A stretch of 54,964 nt of DNA from Candidatus Thalassarchaeum betae. GTDB lineage: Archaea > Thermoplasmatota > Poseidoniia > Poseidoniales > Thalassarchaeaceae. The notes under the pieces were generated by a model. That model did no database searches. It saw nothing but the letters and a program-made list of their open reading frames with translations, and was not told the origin of the DNA. Positions 32,896 through 41,694 of the stretch are shown piece by piece. Both the position numbers and the translations under genes were made by a program. Position 1 is the stretch's first letter. Every line of letters starts with the position of its first letter. Location of the stretch: NCBI GenBank assembly GCA_003193925.1, contig PSPG01000011.1, forward strand, positions 1 through 54,964, written 5' to 3'.

Positions 32896-33594
32896 CTATG
32901 CGACTACTGTGCCGCCGAACTCCCGGCCCTCGATGGCCTCCCGGATCCTCTCTGTGTCACGCCCGTCGAGGATGCACAGTGGCATCCCAGCGCGCCGCGC
33001 CGCGTCCACGCCCACAGGGTCGACGACCTGAGAGGGGCCGGCCCGAGAGTGCTCGGGCGGGCCGACGATTTCCTGCAGCTGGGCGTGAGTGAGCCGGTCG
33101 TGCGCCTCGGCGTCGGGATTCGAGCGTGGGTCGGAGTCGTGCACCTTGGCCACGTTGGTCGCGATGACGCAGCGCTCGGCGCCGGCGGCGACGGCTAGCC
33201 TGATGGCGACGGCGTCGGTGGTGTGGCCCGGCCGGGTGCCGCCCATCACCACGACTTGACGCCCCTCGAGCAGCTCAGCCGCCTCGTTGACGCTGCGTGG
33301 GATGGTGCCGGACACGGGGATGCCGGCGTCAGCTAGGCCCTCGCGCACGATGGCGGCATTGAGACGCGTGGCAGCGATGCCGATCCTGTCGAGCCGGTCC
33401 TCGGAGTCGATAAGGGGTCTTGCAAGCGCGATTCCCTCACGCGCGGCGGCTCCGCCGCCGACCACGAGGCCGAGCCTGTCGCCCACGGCGACACGGTCTC
33501 TGACGATCCCGATTAGACTCTCGAGCCAAGTGTGCCGCTCGTCGAGCTCGGGCCTCAGGAGGCTGCCCCCGAGTGCCACAATCACGGTCGCCAT
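32896..33594 (-). CDS. pyrH: UMP kinase, archaeal type
   Basis: Amino-acid-kinase-fold enzyme that phosphorylates UMP to UDP. It has 232 residues from ATG 33594; a longer reading adds residues lacking the fold. Motifs: VIVALGGSLLRP at the N-terminus (phosphate-binding Gly-rich loop), LGLVVGGGAAAREGI, RIGIAATRLNAAIV, VVMGGTRPGHTTDAVAIRLA and ATNVAKVHDSDPRSNPDA. The last two are typical of archaeal UMPK. It works after the CarAB-initiated pyrimidine pathway encoded elsewhere in the window. It is divergent from aRF1, with 96 bases between starts. Confidence 0.9.
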   Translation of the reverse strand: MATVIVALGGSLLRPELDERHTWLESLIGIVRDRVAVGDRLGLVVGGGAAAREGIALARPLIDSEDRLDRIGIAATRLNAAIVREGLADAGIPVSGTIPRSVNEAAELLEGRQVVVMGGTRPGHTTDAVAIRLAVAAGAERCVIATNVAKVHDSDPRSNPDAEAHDRLTHAQLQEIVGPPEHSRAGPSQVVDPVGVDAARRAGMPLCILDGRDTERIREAIEGREFGGTVVA

Positions 33595-33690
33595 CGCGGC
33601 ATGGGCGCACATGCCCCCTTTCAATGCCTACGGCGTGACCGCGGTGAAGGGTTGAAATGCCGCCCCTCCGGCCTTTCGCAGAGGTAAAGC

Positions 33691-34938
33691 ATGTCTGATG
33701 ACTTGGCGCAACAGCAGCGCAGGCTCCGTCTGAAGAAAGCGCTCGGGGAGCTGACGTCCATGCGCGGCATGGGCACTGAGCTCGTCACCGTCGTCGTCCC
33801 GCCTGACAGGATGATACACCTTGTCCGTCAACACCTCTCCCAAGAATCGGGCCAAGCCGTCAACATCAAGTCTAAGTCCACCAGGAAGCACGTTGCCGAC
33901 GCTATCGAGTCCGCGATAGCCACGATCAACCGCTACAAGACCCCCGGGGAGCGCGGAATCGCCATCTTCGTCGGCCATGTCATAGTGGGCAACAACAAGA
34001 GCAGGCTCATCTCCACGGTCATCGACGACCCGCCGGAGCCATTCACCTCCTTCAGGTACAGGTGCGATTCGAGATTCGAGGTCAGCCAACTCGAGGAGAT
34101 GCTGATCGACAGGACCGCATACGGCCTGTTCGTCATCGACCGCTCCGAGTCGGCATACGGGTTGGCCTCGGGCAAGCGCCTGCACTGCCAGGCACACATC
34201 ACCTCGCAGGTCCCCTCCAAGCACGGGCGAGGCGGTCAGTCTGCCCGGCGCTTCGAGCGACTGATCGAGGAGGCGGCTCACACGTTCTTCCAGAAGTCCG
34301 CAGAAAGGGCCTGCGCCTACTGGCTGCCGATGATTGAGGATCTCGAGGGAATCATCGTAGGCGGCCCTGGTGCGACCAAGGACTTCGTGGTCAAGAACGA
34401 CTACTTCCACCACGAGATCAAGAAACTGATCCGCGAGCCGCTGTTCGATGTCGGCTACTCCAACGAGAGCGGGCTGCGCGAGCTGATCCAGCGCGCCGGC
34501 GGCCTGATGGACCAGATCGAGCTCGACACCGAGCGCAGGCTGGTGGACGGCTTCCTGCGCGAGGTGATGCAGCCTCTCCCCAAGGCGACCTACGGCGAGG
34601 CCATGGTGAGGTCTGCGCTCGAGCAGGGTGCGGTGCACACACTGCTGCTCTCCGAGGCTCTGCGCAAGCGCAGGGTCGGCTGGGTTTGCAAGCCTTGCAA
34701 GCACGAGTGGGAGGCGACCCAGACGAGCCGCTCAGAGCTGCCCAACTGCCCCTCCTGCGACTCGGAGGACATCCGGGAGGACCCTGACAGGACGATGGAC
34801 CTGATAGACGAGATGAGCATGCTCGCCGGGCACACCTCCGCCAAGGTCAGCCTGGTATCAATGGACACCGAGGAGGGCGCCACGCTGAACGAGGCTTTCG
34901 GCGGCATCGCCGCCATACTGAGATACGCTTGGAGTTGA
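33691..34938 (+). CDS. prf1: Peptide chain release factor aRF1
   Basis: Recognises all three stop codons and triggers peptide release. It has 415 residues, as in other archaea. Domain 1 has NIKSKSTRKHV near residues 63-73, the stop-codon-reading loop. Domain 2 carries the GGQ motif (KHGRGGQSARRF, near 178-189) that enters the peptidyl transferase centre. Domain 3 includes the minidomain zinc finger CKPC ... CPSC near residues 331-357. It is four bases upstream of argS, so the two translation genes form an operon. Confidence 0.96.
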   Translation: MSDDLAQQQRRLRLKKALGELTSMRGMGTELVTVVVPPDRMIHLVRQHLSQESGQAVNIKSKSTRKHVADAIESAIATINRYKTPGERGIAIFVGHVIVGNNKSRLISTVIDDPPEPFTSFRYRCDSRFEVSQLEEMLIDRTAYGLFVIDRSESAYGLASGKRLHCQAHITSQVPSKHGRGGQSARRFERLIEEAAHTFFQKSAERACAYWLPMIEDLEGIIVGGPGATKDFVVKNDYFHHEIKKLIREPLFDVGYSNESGLRELIQRAGGLMDQIELDTERRLVDGFLREVMQPLPKATYGEAMVRSALEQGAVHTLLLSEALRKRRVGWVCKPCKHEWEATQTSRSELPNCPSCDSEDIREDPDRTMDLIDEMSMLAGHTSAKVSLVSMDTEEGATLNEAFGGIAAILRYAWS

Positions 34939-34942
34939 GACG

Positions 34943-36682
34943 ATGAGGAAACTTGCGGAGGCGGTGGCCCCGGCTCTGGAGGCAGCGCTCTCCGGCGTTG
35001 GCGTCGGCGGCGAGGCCTGGGCGGACCTGCTCGGCCCTGCCACCGTCGAGCAGCACGGCGACCTCGCTCTGCCGTGCCATCCGCTGGCCGGCGTACTGCG
35101 CCGCTCGCCGAAGGACATCGCCGACGAGGTTGCCTCAGTTCTGGCGCCTTCGCTCTCTGACGTCGCCGAGGTCTCCTCAGTCAGCGGCTTCGTCAACATG
35201 CGGGCCAAGCCCTCGTGGCTCGCTGCCCAGATGATGGGACTGCTGCCCGATGACAGGCTGGGCATAACCGTCGAGCGTACTAGGACCGTCGCAGTGGACT
35301 ACTCGGCCCCCAATGTGGCCAAGGAGATGCACGTGGGGCACCTCCGCTCGACGGTAATCGGCGATGCGATCGTCCGGATGCTGGGGCACAAGGGCCACAT
35401 CGTCTACCGCGAGAACCACGTGGGGGACTGGGGGACTCCGTTCGGCATGCTGATCGAGCACCTGCTCGACCTCAGCGAGGCCAATGCCGCCGCGGAGCTC
35501 AGCGTAGGCGACCTAGACGGTTTCTACAAGCAAGCCCGAGTCAAATTCAACTCCGACGAGACGTTCGTCGCGCGCTCTAGGAACCGCGTGGTGCTGCTGC
35601 AGAGCGGCGACGAGGAGACTCTGAGGCTGTGGCGGATCCTCGTCGACGAGTCGATGCGCTACTTCAACGAGGTCTACGGGATGCTGGGAGTGCTTCTGAC
35701 CGACGGCGATATCATGGGCGAATCGAACTACCACCACCTCCTGCCAGTCGTCGTCGAGCGCCTGCGAGCACAGGGCATGCTCGAGGAGAGCGCGGGCGCG
35801 CAGGTGGTCTATCCCGGAGGCTGGGTGAATCGCGAAGGCGAGCCGATGCCGCTGATAATCGAGAAGGCTGACGGCGCCTACAACTACGCCACCACCGACC
35901 TAGCCTGCATCATCGACCGTGTGGAGAGGCTCGACTGCGACGACCTGCTGTACGTGGTCGGAACGCCCCAGTCCCAGCACTTCAAGATGGTATTCCAAGT
36001 CGCCGAGCAGGCCGGTTTCATGGGCGATGCGCACAACGCGGTGCACGTCAACTTCGGCTCTGTGATGGACTCTGACGGCAAGATACTGAAGAGCCGCGAG
36101 GGAGAGGTCATCAAACTGGTAGATTTGCTGCGCGAAGCCACTTCGAGGGCCGAGCAGGCAATCGCTGAGAAGAATCCAGAGCTGCAGGGCACCGAGCGCG
36201 AAGCCGTGGCTAGGATGATTGGAATCGGCTCCGTCAAGTACGCAGACCTATCCACTGAGAGGAGCAAAGACTACGTCTTCGACTGGGACCGGATGCTGGC
36301 CTTCGAGGGCAACACCTCCCCCTACCTGCAGTACGCCCACGCCAGGATATGCAGCATCTTCCGGCGTTCGGGCATCGAACGCTCGTCGGCCAGAGACGCC
36401 AGCATCACACTCGCTCAACCAGAGGAGGCCCTACTGGCACGACGACTCGTCAACTTCGCCGCCGTCACCGATGACACGCTGGCATCCTACTCCCCCCATA
36501 CCCTGTGCACCTACCTGCACTCGCTGGCCTCGTCCTTCGCATCGTTCTACGAGGTCTGCCCCGTCATCGCGGCAGGAGACGATGCGACCAGAGACAGTCG
36601 TCTGGCGCTGTGTGACCTGACGGCCAGGACCATCTGCACGGGCCTCGAACTGCTTGGCATCGACTCGCCCGAGCGGATGTGA
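34943..36682 (+). CDS. argS: Arginyl-tRNA synthetase
   Basis: Class I synthetase charging tRNA-Arg, 579 residues. The N-terminal Add1 domain (residues ~1-110) ends in SVSGFVNMRAKPSWL. The catalytic core has the HIGH motif variant SAPNVAKEMHVGHLRSTV near residues 117-134, and the KMSKS-type loop is represented by KILKSREGEVI. The C-terminal DALR anticodon-binding domain starts near TSPYLQYAHARICSI and ends with FYEVCPVI. It is intact. The stop lies directly against the stop of the convergent thioredoxin-like gene. Confidence 0.95.
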   Translation: MRKLAEAVAPALEAALSGVGVGGEAWADLLGPATVEQHGDLALPCHPLAGVLRRSPKDIADEVASVLAPSLSDVAEVSSVSGFVNMRAKPSWLAAQMMGLLPDDRLGITVERTRTVAVDYSAPNVAKEMHVGHLRSTVIGDAIVRMLGHKGHIVYRENHVGDWGTPFGMLIEHLLDLSEANAAAELSVGDLDGFYKQARVKFNSDETFVARSRNRVVLLQSGDEETLRLWRILVDESMRYFNEVYGMLGVLLTDGDIMGESNYHHLLPVVVERLRAQGMLEESAGAQVVYPGGWVNREGEPMPLIIEKADGAYNYATTDLACIIDRVERLDCDDLLYVVGTPQSQHFKMVFQVAEQAGFMGDAHNAVHVNFGSVMDSDGKILKSREGEVIKLVDLLREATSRAEQAIAEKNPELQGTEREAVARMIGIGSVKYADLSTERSKDYVFDWDRMLAFEGNTSPYLQYAHARICSIFRRSGIERSSARDASITLAQPEEALLARRLVNFAAVTDDTLASYSPHTLCTYLHSLASSFASFYEVCPVIAAGDDATRDSRLALCDLTARTICTGLELLGIDSPERM

Positions 36683-37009
36683 TCAGCCGTTGGACTCTGC
36701 GAGCATCCGGCGCGCAGCGTCCAGACCCCCTCTGACCGAGCCGACTCGCTCGCTTCCGGCGTACAGCGCCCAGTAGGGCAGCACGTCGACCTCGTGAACC
36801 AACCATCTCAACTCGACCCGCAGGGGGAACCCAGTCGGGTCGTCGAGCATCAGGCGCCTGACCTCGGTGCCCTCTACAGCATCCCCCGAATCGGCCAACT
36901 CGTCCTCGACGGTGCCGCACCGCACGCACGTGGTGCGTGAGACTAGGATGAGAACGGAGTCCAGGCCCATGGCGCTGTCCCAGTCCTCTACGGTCACGAT
37001 GTCCTCCAT
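36683..37009 (-). CDS. Thioredoxin-fold protein
   Basis: One hundred and eight residues with an active-site-like CxxC (SRTTCVRCGTVE) near residue 28, followed by the usual strand-turn pattern (LPYWALYAGSERVGSVRGGL) with a cis-proline at the expected place (VDVLPYW). The motif TCVRC differs from the WCGPC of classical thioredoxin, so it may be a glutaredoxin-like or specialised thiol protein. It is divergent from a peroxiredoxin gene, with 56 bases between starts; a role as its reductant is plausible but inferred. Confidence 0.75.
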   Translation of the reverse strand: MEDIVTVEDWDSAMGLDSVLILVSRTTCVRCGTVEDELADSGDAVEGTEVRRLMLDDPTGFPLRVELRWLVHEVDVLPYWALYAGSERVGSVRGGLDAARRMLAESNG

Positions 37010-37065
37010 GTTACCACCTGAGGCCAGAGGGAGATTGTTGAAGGAGGGAACCCCTTGGAGTCCTC

Positions 37066-37530
37066 ATGGTATCCGTAGGGGAGATGGCCCCGGACTTCAC
37101 GCTGACGGCACACGACAAGTCGACTGTGACACTGAGCGAGATGCGGGGCGAGCGAGTCATCCTGGCATTCTACCCCGCCGCTTTCACCGGTGTATGCACC
37201 AAGGAGATGTGCACATTCACCGATGCGATGGCCGGCCTCGATGCCGCTGGCACCTCGGTGCTGGGCATCTCGGTCGACTCGCCTTTCTCCAACGGCGCCT
37301 TCGCCAGCGAGAACGGCATCGGATTCCCGCTGCTATCTGATGTTCACCGTGATGTGGTGAATGCCTACGGAGTCGCGCTCGACGACTTCGTCATCGCAGG
37401 CTACACCGTCGCCCAGCGTTCGGTCTTCGTGGTCGAGGCTGACGGCAGCATCGGTTTCGCCTGGGTAGCAGACAACCCGGGGCAGGAGCCCGACTACGAG
37501 GCCGCATTGGAACACTGTCAGTCGCCGTAG
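37066..37530 (+). CDS. Peroxiredoxin (AhpC/TSA, BCP/PrxQ-like)
   Basis: Thiol peroxidase of 154 residues that reduces H2O2 and organic peroxides. The N-terminus GEMAPDFTLTAHD and the active site YPAAFTGVCTKEMC hold the peroxidatic cysteine (P-x-x-x-T-x-x-C). A second cysteine five residues later could be the resolving one, as in atypical two-Cys PrxQ. LGISVDSPFSNGAFASENGI and RSVFVVEADGSI complete the fold. The last 13 bases overlap the end of the convergent peptidase gene. The divergent thioredoxin-fold gene is a candidate electron donor. Presence fits an aerobic life. Confidence 0.92.
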   Translation: MVSVGEMAPDFTLTAHDKSTVTLSEMRGERVILAFYPAAFTGVCTKEMCTFTDAMAGLDAAGTSVLGISVDSPFSNGAFASENGIGFPLLSDVHRDVVNAYGVALDDFVIAGYTVAQRSVFVVEADGSIGFAWVADNPGQEPDYEAALEHCQSP

Positions 37531-39125
37531 GCGAGGTACCTGACGAGAGAGCCGTAGATGATACCTGAGACCATCAGGCTCTCCTCGTTGAATCGCTCCA
37601 TCGTGTCGAGGTACGTGTGGTACTCGGTGGAGCCGGAGCCGTAGCAGACAATGGCTCGGCCGTAGTACTTGTCCGGGCCGTCCTCGTCATCGAGGTTGTA
37701 GACGAAGGGAGCGTGGTCGGAATTGTAGGGCATGGCGGTGGAACTGTGCAAGTGGATGCTGATTGGGTACTTGTCCGCTAGTTCGGGATAGGCGCTCGAG
37801 AATACGCTCGCGACACCTCTGATGTGATCGACGTCGGCCTTGTTGTTGCCGAACATCGTCACCCCGGAGTTGCGCTCCGCATCGACGTGGTTCATGTCCA
37901 GGTTGATGTACAGCCTGAGGTTATCCACTAGCATGGTTCGATGCTTGTCGACCCACTCGGTCGAGCCCCACAGCCCCTCCTCCTCACCTCCCCAGGTGCA
38001 GAAGTAGATGGTGTGCTTCGGAGTCCCCAACTGCGACTCCAGAAGTCCGAACTGCCGGGCGATCTCCTGCAGGGTGGCGACTCCCGATGTGTCGTCGACC
38101 GCGCCCTGCCCGTTGTACACCGTATCGTGGTGCGCGCCGAAGATGATGAGAGAGTCCGTCTGCCCCTCGATTATCCCACAGGGCACGTATATGGTCGCAG
38201 TACCCTGGTTGTTGACATCCGTGATGAACTGCAGACGGGCGTCTCCGTTGATGACCTCGTCGACGATGGCCTGACCGACGCTCCTCGAGACCATGATGAA
38301 CCCGAGGTCCTCGGGGATGGGGTCGATGGACGAGATTTCGACCGACTTGAAGTACGGCACGCAATCGTCTGAGACGAGCTCGTCGCAGTTCTGCCTGTCG
38401 TTGATGAGGATGAGTCCCGCGAGGTCGTTGTACGCGCCCCTCTGGAACAGCGCCGTGTTACCCTCGGTCTCCGGCTTCAGCCACACCAGGCCGACCTCGC
38501 TCGCCGCTGAGGCCCAGTCGGCCGACTCGTTGCCGGTTCCTAGGTCGATCACCGTTATATCGTCGACATACTGAATGGAGGAGGAGCCGCTGTAGCCCTG
38601 TATGACGTAGTCCTCTCGGTGCGTGAACTCGACGATGTCGCGGTTGACGTCAGCGATGCTGCAAGGTGTGGGGCCTCCGAAGATGTTCCCGATGCCACCG
38701 GGGGTACACATCGACAGGGCGGGGTCGTTGCCTATGACGAACATCGGCACATCGAAGTCCTCCAAGGTTGCGGGAATGCCCATCGAGGAGAAGTTGAATT
38801 TGATCGCTGCTGCTGCGTTCTCCTCCTCCAGTGTGCCAGAGAGCCTGCCCTCCCACTCGGGATGCCCCACGTCGACCAGCGACTGGGCGTAGATTCTGGC
38901 CTGTTCAGGGTCGAACTCTATCAGTTCATAGTCCGGCTCGCCCCTGATCCAGACCATGATGTCGTCGCCGTAGAGAATGGCTCCGCCCGAGCCTCCCACC
39001 AGTATCAGTGCGGCGACCGCGAGCACCGGCACCGGGAGAGCGCGGGCGCGCTCCACCATGTCGGATACGGACTTCGAAACCCTTCCGCCGCTAGGCGCTT
39101 CCTCGACCAGCTCGACGTCGATCAC
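37518..39125 (-). CDS. Membrane-anchored M28 family metallopeptidase
   Basis: Zinc aminopeptidase-like protein of 535 residues with one N-terminal anchor helix (VPVLAVAALILVGGSGGAIL, residues ~33-52), so the catalytic part should be outside the cell. The middle contains a PA-type insert (YNDLAGLILINDRQNC). Metal and catalytic residues of M28 are visible in order: GAHHDTVYNGQGAVDDTSG (H-x-D and the bridging D), WGGEEEGLWGS (catalytic E and ligand), NLDMNHVDAE, and HLHSSTAMPYNSDHAPF with the last His ligand. External peptidases of this kind fit a protein-degrading planktonic heterotroph and match the amino acid importer in this window. It ends overlapping peroxiredoxin by 13 bases. Confidence 0.9.
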   Translation of the reverse strand: MIDVELVEEAPSGGRVSKSVSDMVERARALPVPVLAVAALILVGGSGGAILYGDDIMVWIRGEPDYELIEFDPEQARIYAQSLVDVGHPEWEGRLSGTLEEENAAAAIKFNFSSMGIPATLEDFDVPMFVIGNDPALSMCTPGGIGNIFGGPTPCSIADVNRDIVEFTHREDYVIQGYSGSSSIQYVDDITVIDLGTGNESADWASAASEVGLVWLKPETEGNTALFQRGAYNDLAGLILINDRQNCDELVSDDCVPYFKSVEISSIDPIPEDLGFIMVSRSVGQAIVDEVINGDARLQFITDVNNQGTATIYVPCGIIEGQTDSLIIFGAHHDTVYNGQGAVDDTSGVATLQEIARQFGLLESQLGTPKHTIYFCTWGGEEEGLWGSTEWVDKHRTMLVDNLRLYINLDMNHVDAERNSGVTMFGNNKADVDHIRGVASVFSSAYPELADKYPISIHLHSSTAMPYNSDHAPFVYNLDDEDGPDKYYGRAIVCYGSGSTEYHTYLDTMERFNEESLMVSGIIYGSLVRYLAYGD

Positions 39126-39198
39126 AGGAAACCCTCAGCAGCGTCGCGCCTTCGCCGGACTATTGAACTCACGCCAAATCAGTATCCGTGTTTCGCGG

Positions 39199-39777
39199 TT
39201 AGCCGCGCCCCACTTCCTCGCCGGTCCAGCGCTTGCCCAACGAGTGGTCGACCCCCATCTGGTCCAGAATCCGGGCGACCACGAAGTCGATTAACTCCTC
39301 AATCGTGTTCGGTGAGTGGTAGAACCCGGGGCTGGCGGGCAGTATGACGACTCCCCATGAGGACATCCTGGCCATCGCCTCGAGGTGGGGGGTCGATACC
39401 GGCGTCTCTCTGGGGACGACGATCACCTTGCGCCTCTCCTTCAGCGCGACTGAGGCGCTGCGTGTGGCGAGGTTGTCGGAGACACCGGCGGCGATCTTGC
39501 TGATTGTGGTGCCGCTGGCGGGGCAGAAGACGTATGCGTCGAAGCGGGCCGAGCCGGAGGCGGCGCGGGCTGCGAGGTTGTCATTGTCCTCGAGGGTGAC
39601 CGAGTCGTGGATAGCCAGTTCCTCGGGGGGGATTCCGCACTCGAGGTCGAGGTTGATCGCGCCCGCGCTGGTGACGATGAGGTTGACCGACCAGCCGGCT
39701 TCGACCAGCTGGTCGACCAGACGGACGCCGTACCGGGCCCCGGAAGCGCCAGTGATGGCCACGACAGCCTCAGGCAT
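39199..39777 (-). CDS. ubiX: UbiX-like flavin prenyltransferase
   Basis: Transfers dimethylallyl to FMN, making prenyl-FMN for UbiD-type decarboxylases. It has 192 residues from ATG 39777, normal for the family; the reading frame continues upstream, but that sequence is not homologous and overlaps the aminotransferase gene. Motifs: AITGASGARYGVRLVD (FMN-binding), FCPASGTTISKIAAGVSDNL, VVPRETPVSTPHLEAMARM and PASPGFYHSPNTIEELIDF with the conserved tail region. No ubiD gene is in the window. The upstream gene in the same direction is a class V aminotransferase, 43 bases away. Confidence 0.92.
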   Translation of the reverse strand: MPEAVVAITGASGARYGVRLVDQLVEAGWSVNLIVTSAGAINLDLECGIPPEELAIHDSVTLEDNDNLAARAASGSARFDAYVFCPASGTTISKIAAGVSDNLATRSASVALKERRKVIVVPRETPVSTPHLEAMARMSSWGVVILPASPGFYHSPNTIEELIDFVVARILDQMGVDHSLGKRWTGEEVGRG

Positions 39778-39820
39778 GCTCAGCGCCCCCCCTCTCTCGT
39801 CCTTGAATTGTTGCCTTCGC

Positions 39821-41014
39821 TCATGCGCTGTCTCTGAGAGCGTCCGCGAGGTAGTGGTACTCGTCGATGTGGTTGTACAGATGGGCTGAGACGCGCAGGT
39901 ACCTCCTGCCGTGATGGCTCCAGTTGAACACGGGGACTTGGATTCCGTAGTCATCGAGAAGGGATGTGTGAAGGAGGTCGCCGTCGAACACCGACGTCGC
40001 AACCGGACCTCCCTCCGGCATCAGCACCGTGCCAAGAGCGGCCAGCATCGAGTCGGGGCACGGAGGGGGTGTCCCGAGCGCCTCGGACAGAATCTCCCTC
40101 GCGGCCAGTGCGAGGCTGCGGTTCTGCTCCATGATAGCCGGCCAGCCGCCGTCGACGAGACCGCCGACATACTCGAGGGACTTGGGGATGCACAGCCACG
40201 GGCTCGGATCGCTCGTGCCCTGCCAGTCGAACTCGAGCCTGAAACTCTCCTCGACGCTGCCGGGCACGGAAGCCCCGTGACTGATGGTCAGCGGCCTTAT
40301 GCGCTCCATCCGATCGCTTCGGACATGCAGGAAGGCCGATCCCTTGGGCGTGCAGATCCACTTGTGCAGGTTACCGGTGCAGTAGGCCGGTTGCAGTCGA
40401 CCGAGGTCCAGTGGCACGATTCCCGGACCGTGGGCCGCGTCCAGCAGGACGTCGACGCCTCTCGACTGCAACTCCTCAACGAGCCGCTCGAATGGCATCC
40501 GCAGCCCGGTCGGACTGGTCACCGTGTCAATCATGGCTAGGCGGGTGCGCTCGGTGACGTGGCTCAGGACCGCCTCGACCACCTCGTCATCACTCTCCAC
40601 CGGGAATGGTATCGGAACGACCACGGTCTTTGCGCCGGCGCGCCCAGTGACGAAGTCGACAGCGTTCCAGCAGGCTTGGTACGAGTGGTCGGGAACCAGT
40701 ATCTCGTCGCCCCCGGAAAACTCCAGCGAGCGGAGGACGGTGTTCACGCCCCCGGTGGTGTTGGTTACGAAGGCCATGCCGGCGGGATCAGCGTTCAGGA
40801 AGCGGGACAGCACCTCTAGGGAGTTAGCCCAGAGCTCCTTCGAGACATCATCGAGGAACCTGACCGGGTCTGCCTCCATCTGGGCACGCAGGTCGCCTTG
40901 TAACTCGAGGACCGCTGTAGGTGTGGCTCCAAAGGAGCCATGGTTGAGGAACACCGTGTCCGGGTCGAGCGCCCAGTGGGGGGCCAGGTCACTCTTGCGG
41001 GGCAATGCGCTCAT
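39821..41014 (-). CDS. Class V aminotransferase (isopenicillin N epimerase/EgtE-like)
   Basis: PLP enzyme of 397 residues from ATG 41014, which overlaps the lipB stop by three bases (ATGA). It starts with FLNHGSFGATP, the hallmark of the isopenicillin N epimerase/cysteine desulfurase-like branch. LDAAHGPGIVPLDL provides the PLP-ring aspartate, and TGNLHKWICTPKGSAFL the Schiff-base lysine. The desulfurase active-site cysteine loop is not evident, so epimerase, lyase or sulfur-transfer roles (ergothioneine EgtE, kynureninase-like) are all possible. Tight coupling to lipB may hint at a role in supplying sulfur for lipoate, but this is only inference. Confidence 0.82.
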   Translation of the reverse strand: MSALPRKSDLAPHWALDPDTVFLNHGSFGATPTAVLELQGDLRAQMEADPVRFLDDVSKELWANSLEVLSRFLNADPAGMAFVTNTTGGVNTVLRSLEFSGGDEILVPDHSYQACWNAVDFVTGRAGAKTVVVPIPFPVESDDEVVEAVLSHVTERTRLAMIDTVTSPTGLRMPFERLVEELQSRGVDVLLDAAHGPGIVPLDLGRLQPAYCTGNLHKWICTPKGSAFLHVRSDRMERIRPLTISHGASVPGSVEESFRLEFDWQGTSDPSPWLCIPKSLEYVGGLVDGGWPAIMEQNRSLALAAREILSEALGTPPPCPDSMLAALGTVLMPEGGPVATSVFDGDLLHTSLLDDYGIQVPVFNWSHHGRRYLRVSAHLYNHIDEYHYLADALRDSA

Positions 41015-41685
41015 GCGACTACCTCGGCAGTCCACGGCTCAGGCCGCGTGGGTACTCTGCCGAGTATGTCCTCGCAGTTCACTAGCAGAGCCTCTTCGAT
41101 GCGGGCCATGTCGATGGGCCTGCCTTCGAGATCGTGGGTGTAGCCGAGCTGGGCGAGGCTGGTGTGGACGCCCGGCCTCATGCCGCAGCCCTCGAGGTCC
41201 TCTACCCGGGTGCCAGGGGTCTGGATGTTGATCGACATGCCGTGGCGGCTGACCCAGTGCAGGAACGAGAGCCCGATCGAGCAGATCTTGTGGCCGTCGA
41301 CCCAAGTGCCTTGCATCGACGGGTCCGTGTAGGCCTCGATGCCGCAGTCGGCGAACGCCTTGATTGCCCAGTCCTCCAGCCTGCCGATGATGGCCCGGAC
41401 GCTCTGCTCCCCCAGCTCCCACTTCACTATCGGGTAGGCGACCAGTTGCCCGGGTCCGTGCCAGGTGATGCCTCCACCCCTGTCCGTGCGTACAGTCGGG
41501 TAGCCGTCGACCACAACGCCGTCTCTGACCGCTTTGGGCCCGATTGTGACGACTTCGGGGTGCTCGACGAGAATCAGCGTGTCAGGAATCTCGTCAGCGA
41601 TCCTCTGCCGTTGCATCTCCTTCATCACCTCCGCCATTTCATGATGCTCCACGATGCCTGCCTGGAGGATTCTGATCTCCCTCAT
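41011..41685 (-). CDS. lipB: Octanoyl-[acyl-carrier]:protein N-octanoyltransferase
   Basis: Transfers octanoyl groups to the lipoyl-domain lysine of E2; 224 residues. Motifs: TLILVEHPEVVTIGP, TDRGGGITWHGPGQLVAYPIV, HKICSIGLSF with the catalytic lysine, and LEGCGMRPGVHTSL with the nucleophilic cysteine. It is 9 bases downstream of E3 and followed by the aminotransferase in an ATGA overlap. With lipA at the head of the block, it gives a full de novo lipoylation route; many archaea lack this route and use LplA-type salvage. Confidence 0.94.
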   Translation of the reverse strand: MREIRILQAGIVEHHEMAEVMKEMQRQRIADEIPDTLILVEHPEVVTIGPKAVRDGVVVDGYPTVRTDRGGGITWHGPGQLVAYPIVKWELGEQSVRAIIGRLEDWAIKAFADCGIEAYTDPSMQGTWVDGHKICSIGLSFLHWVSRHGMSINIQTPGTRVEDLEGCGMRPGVHTSLAQLGYTHDLEGRPIDMARIEEALLVNCEDILGRVPTRPEPWTAEVVA

Positions 41686-41694
41686 CTGCTCACC

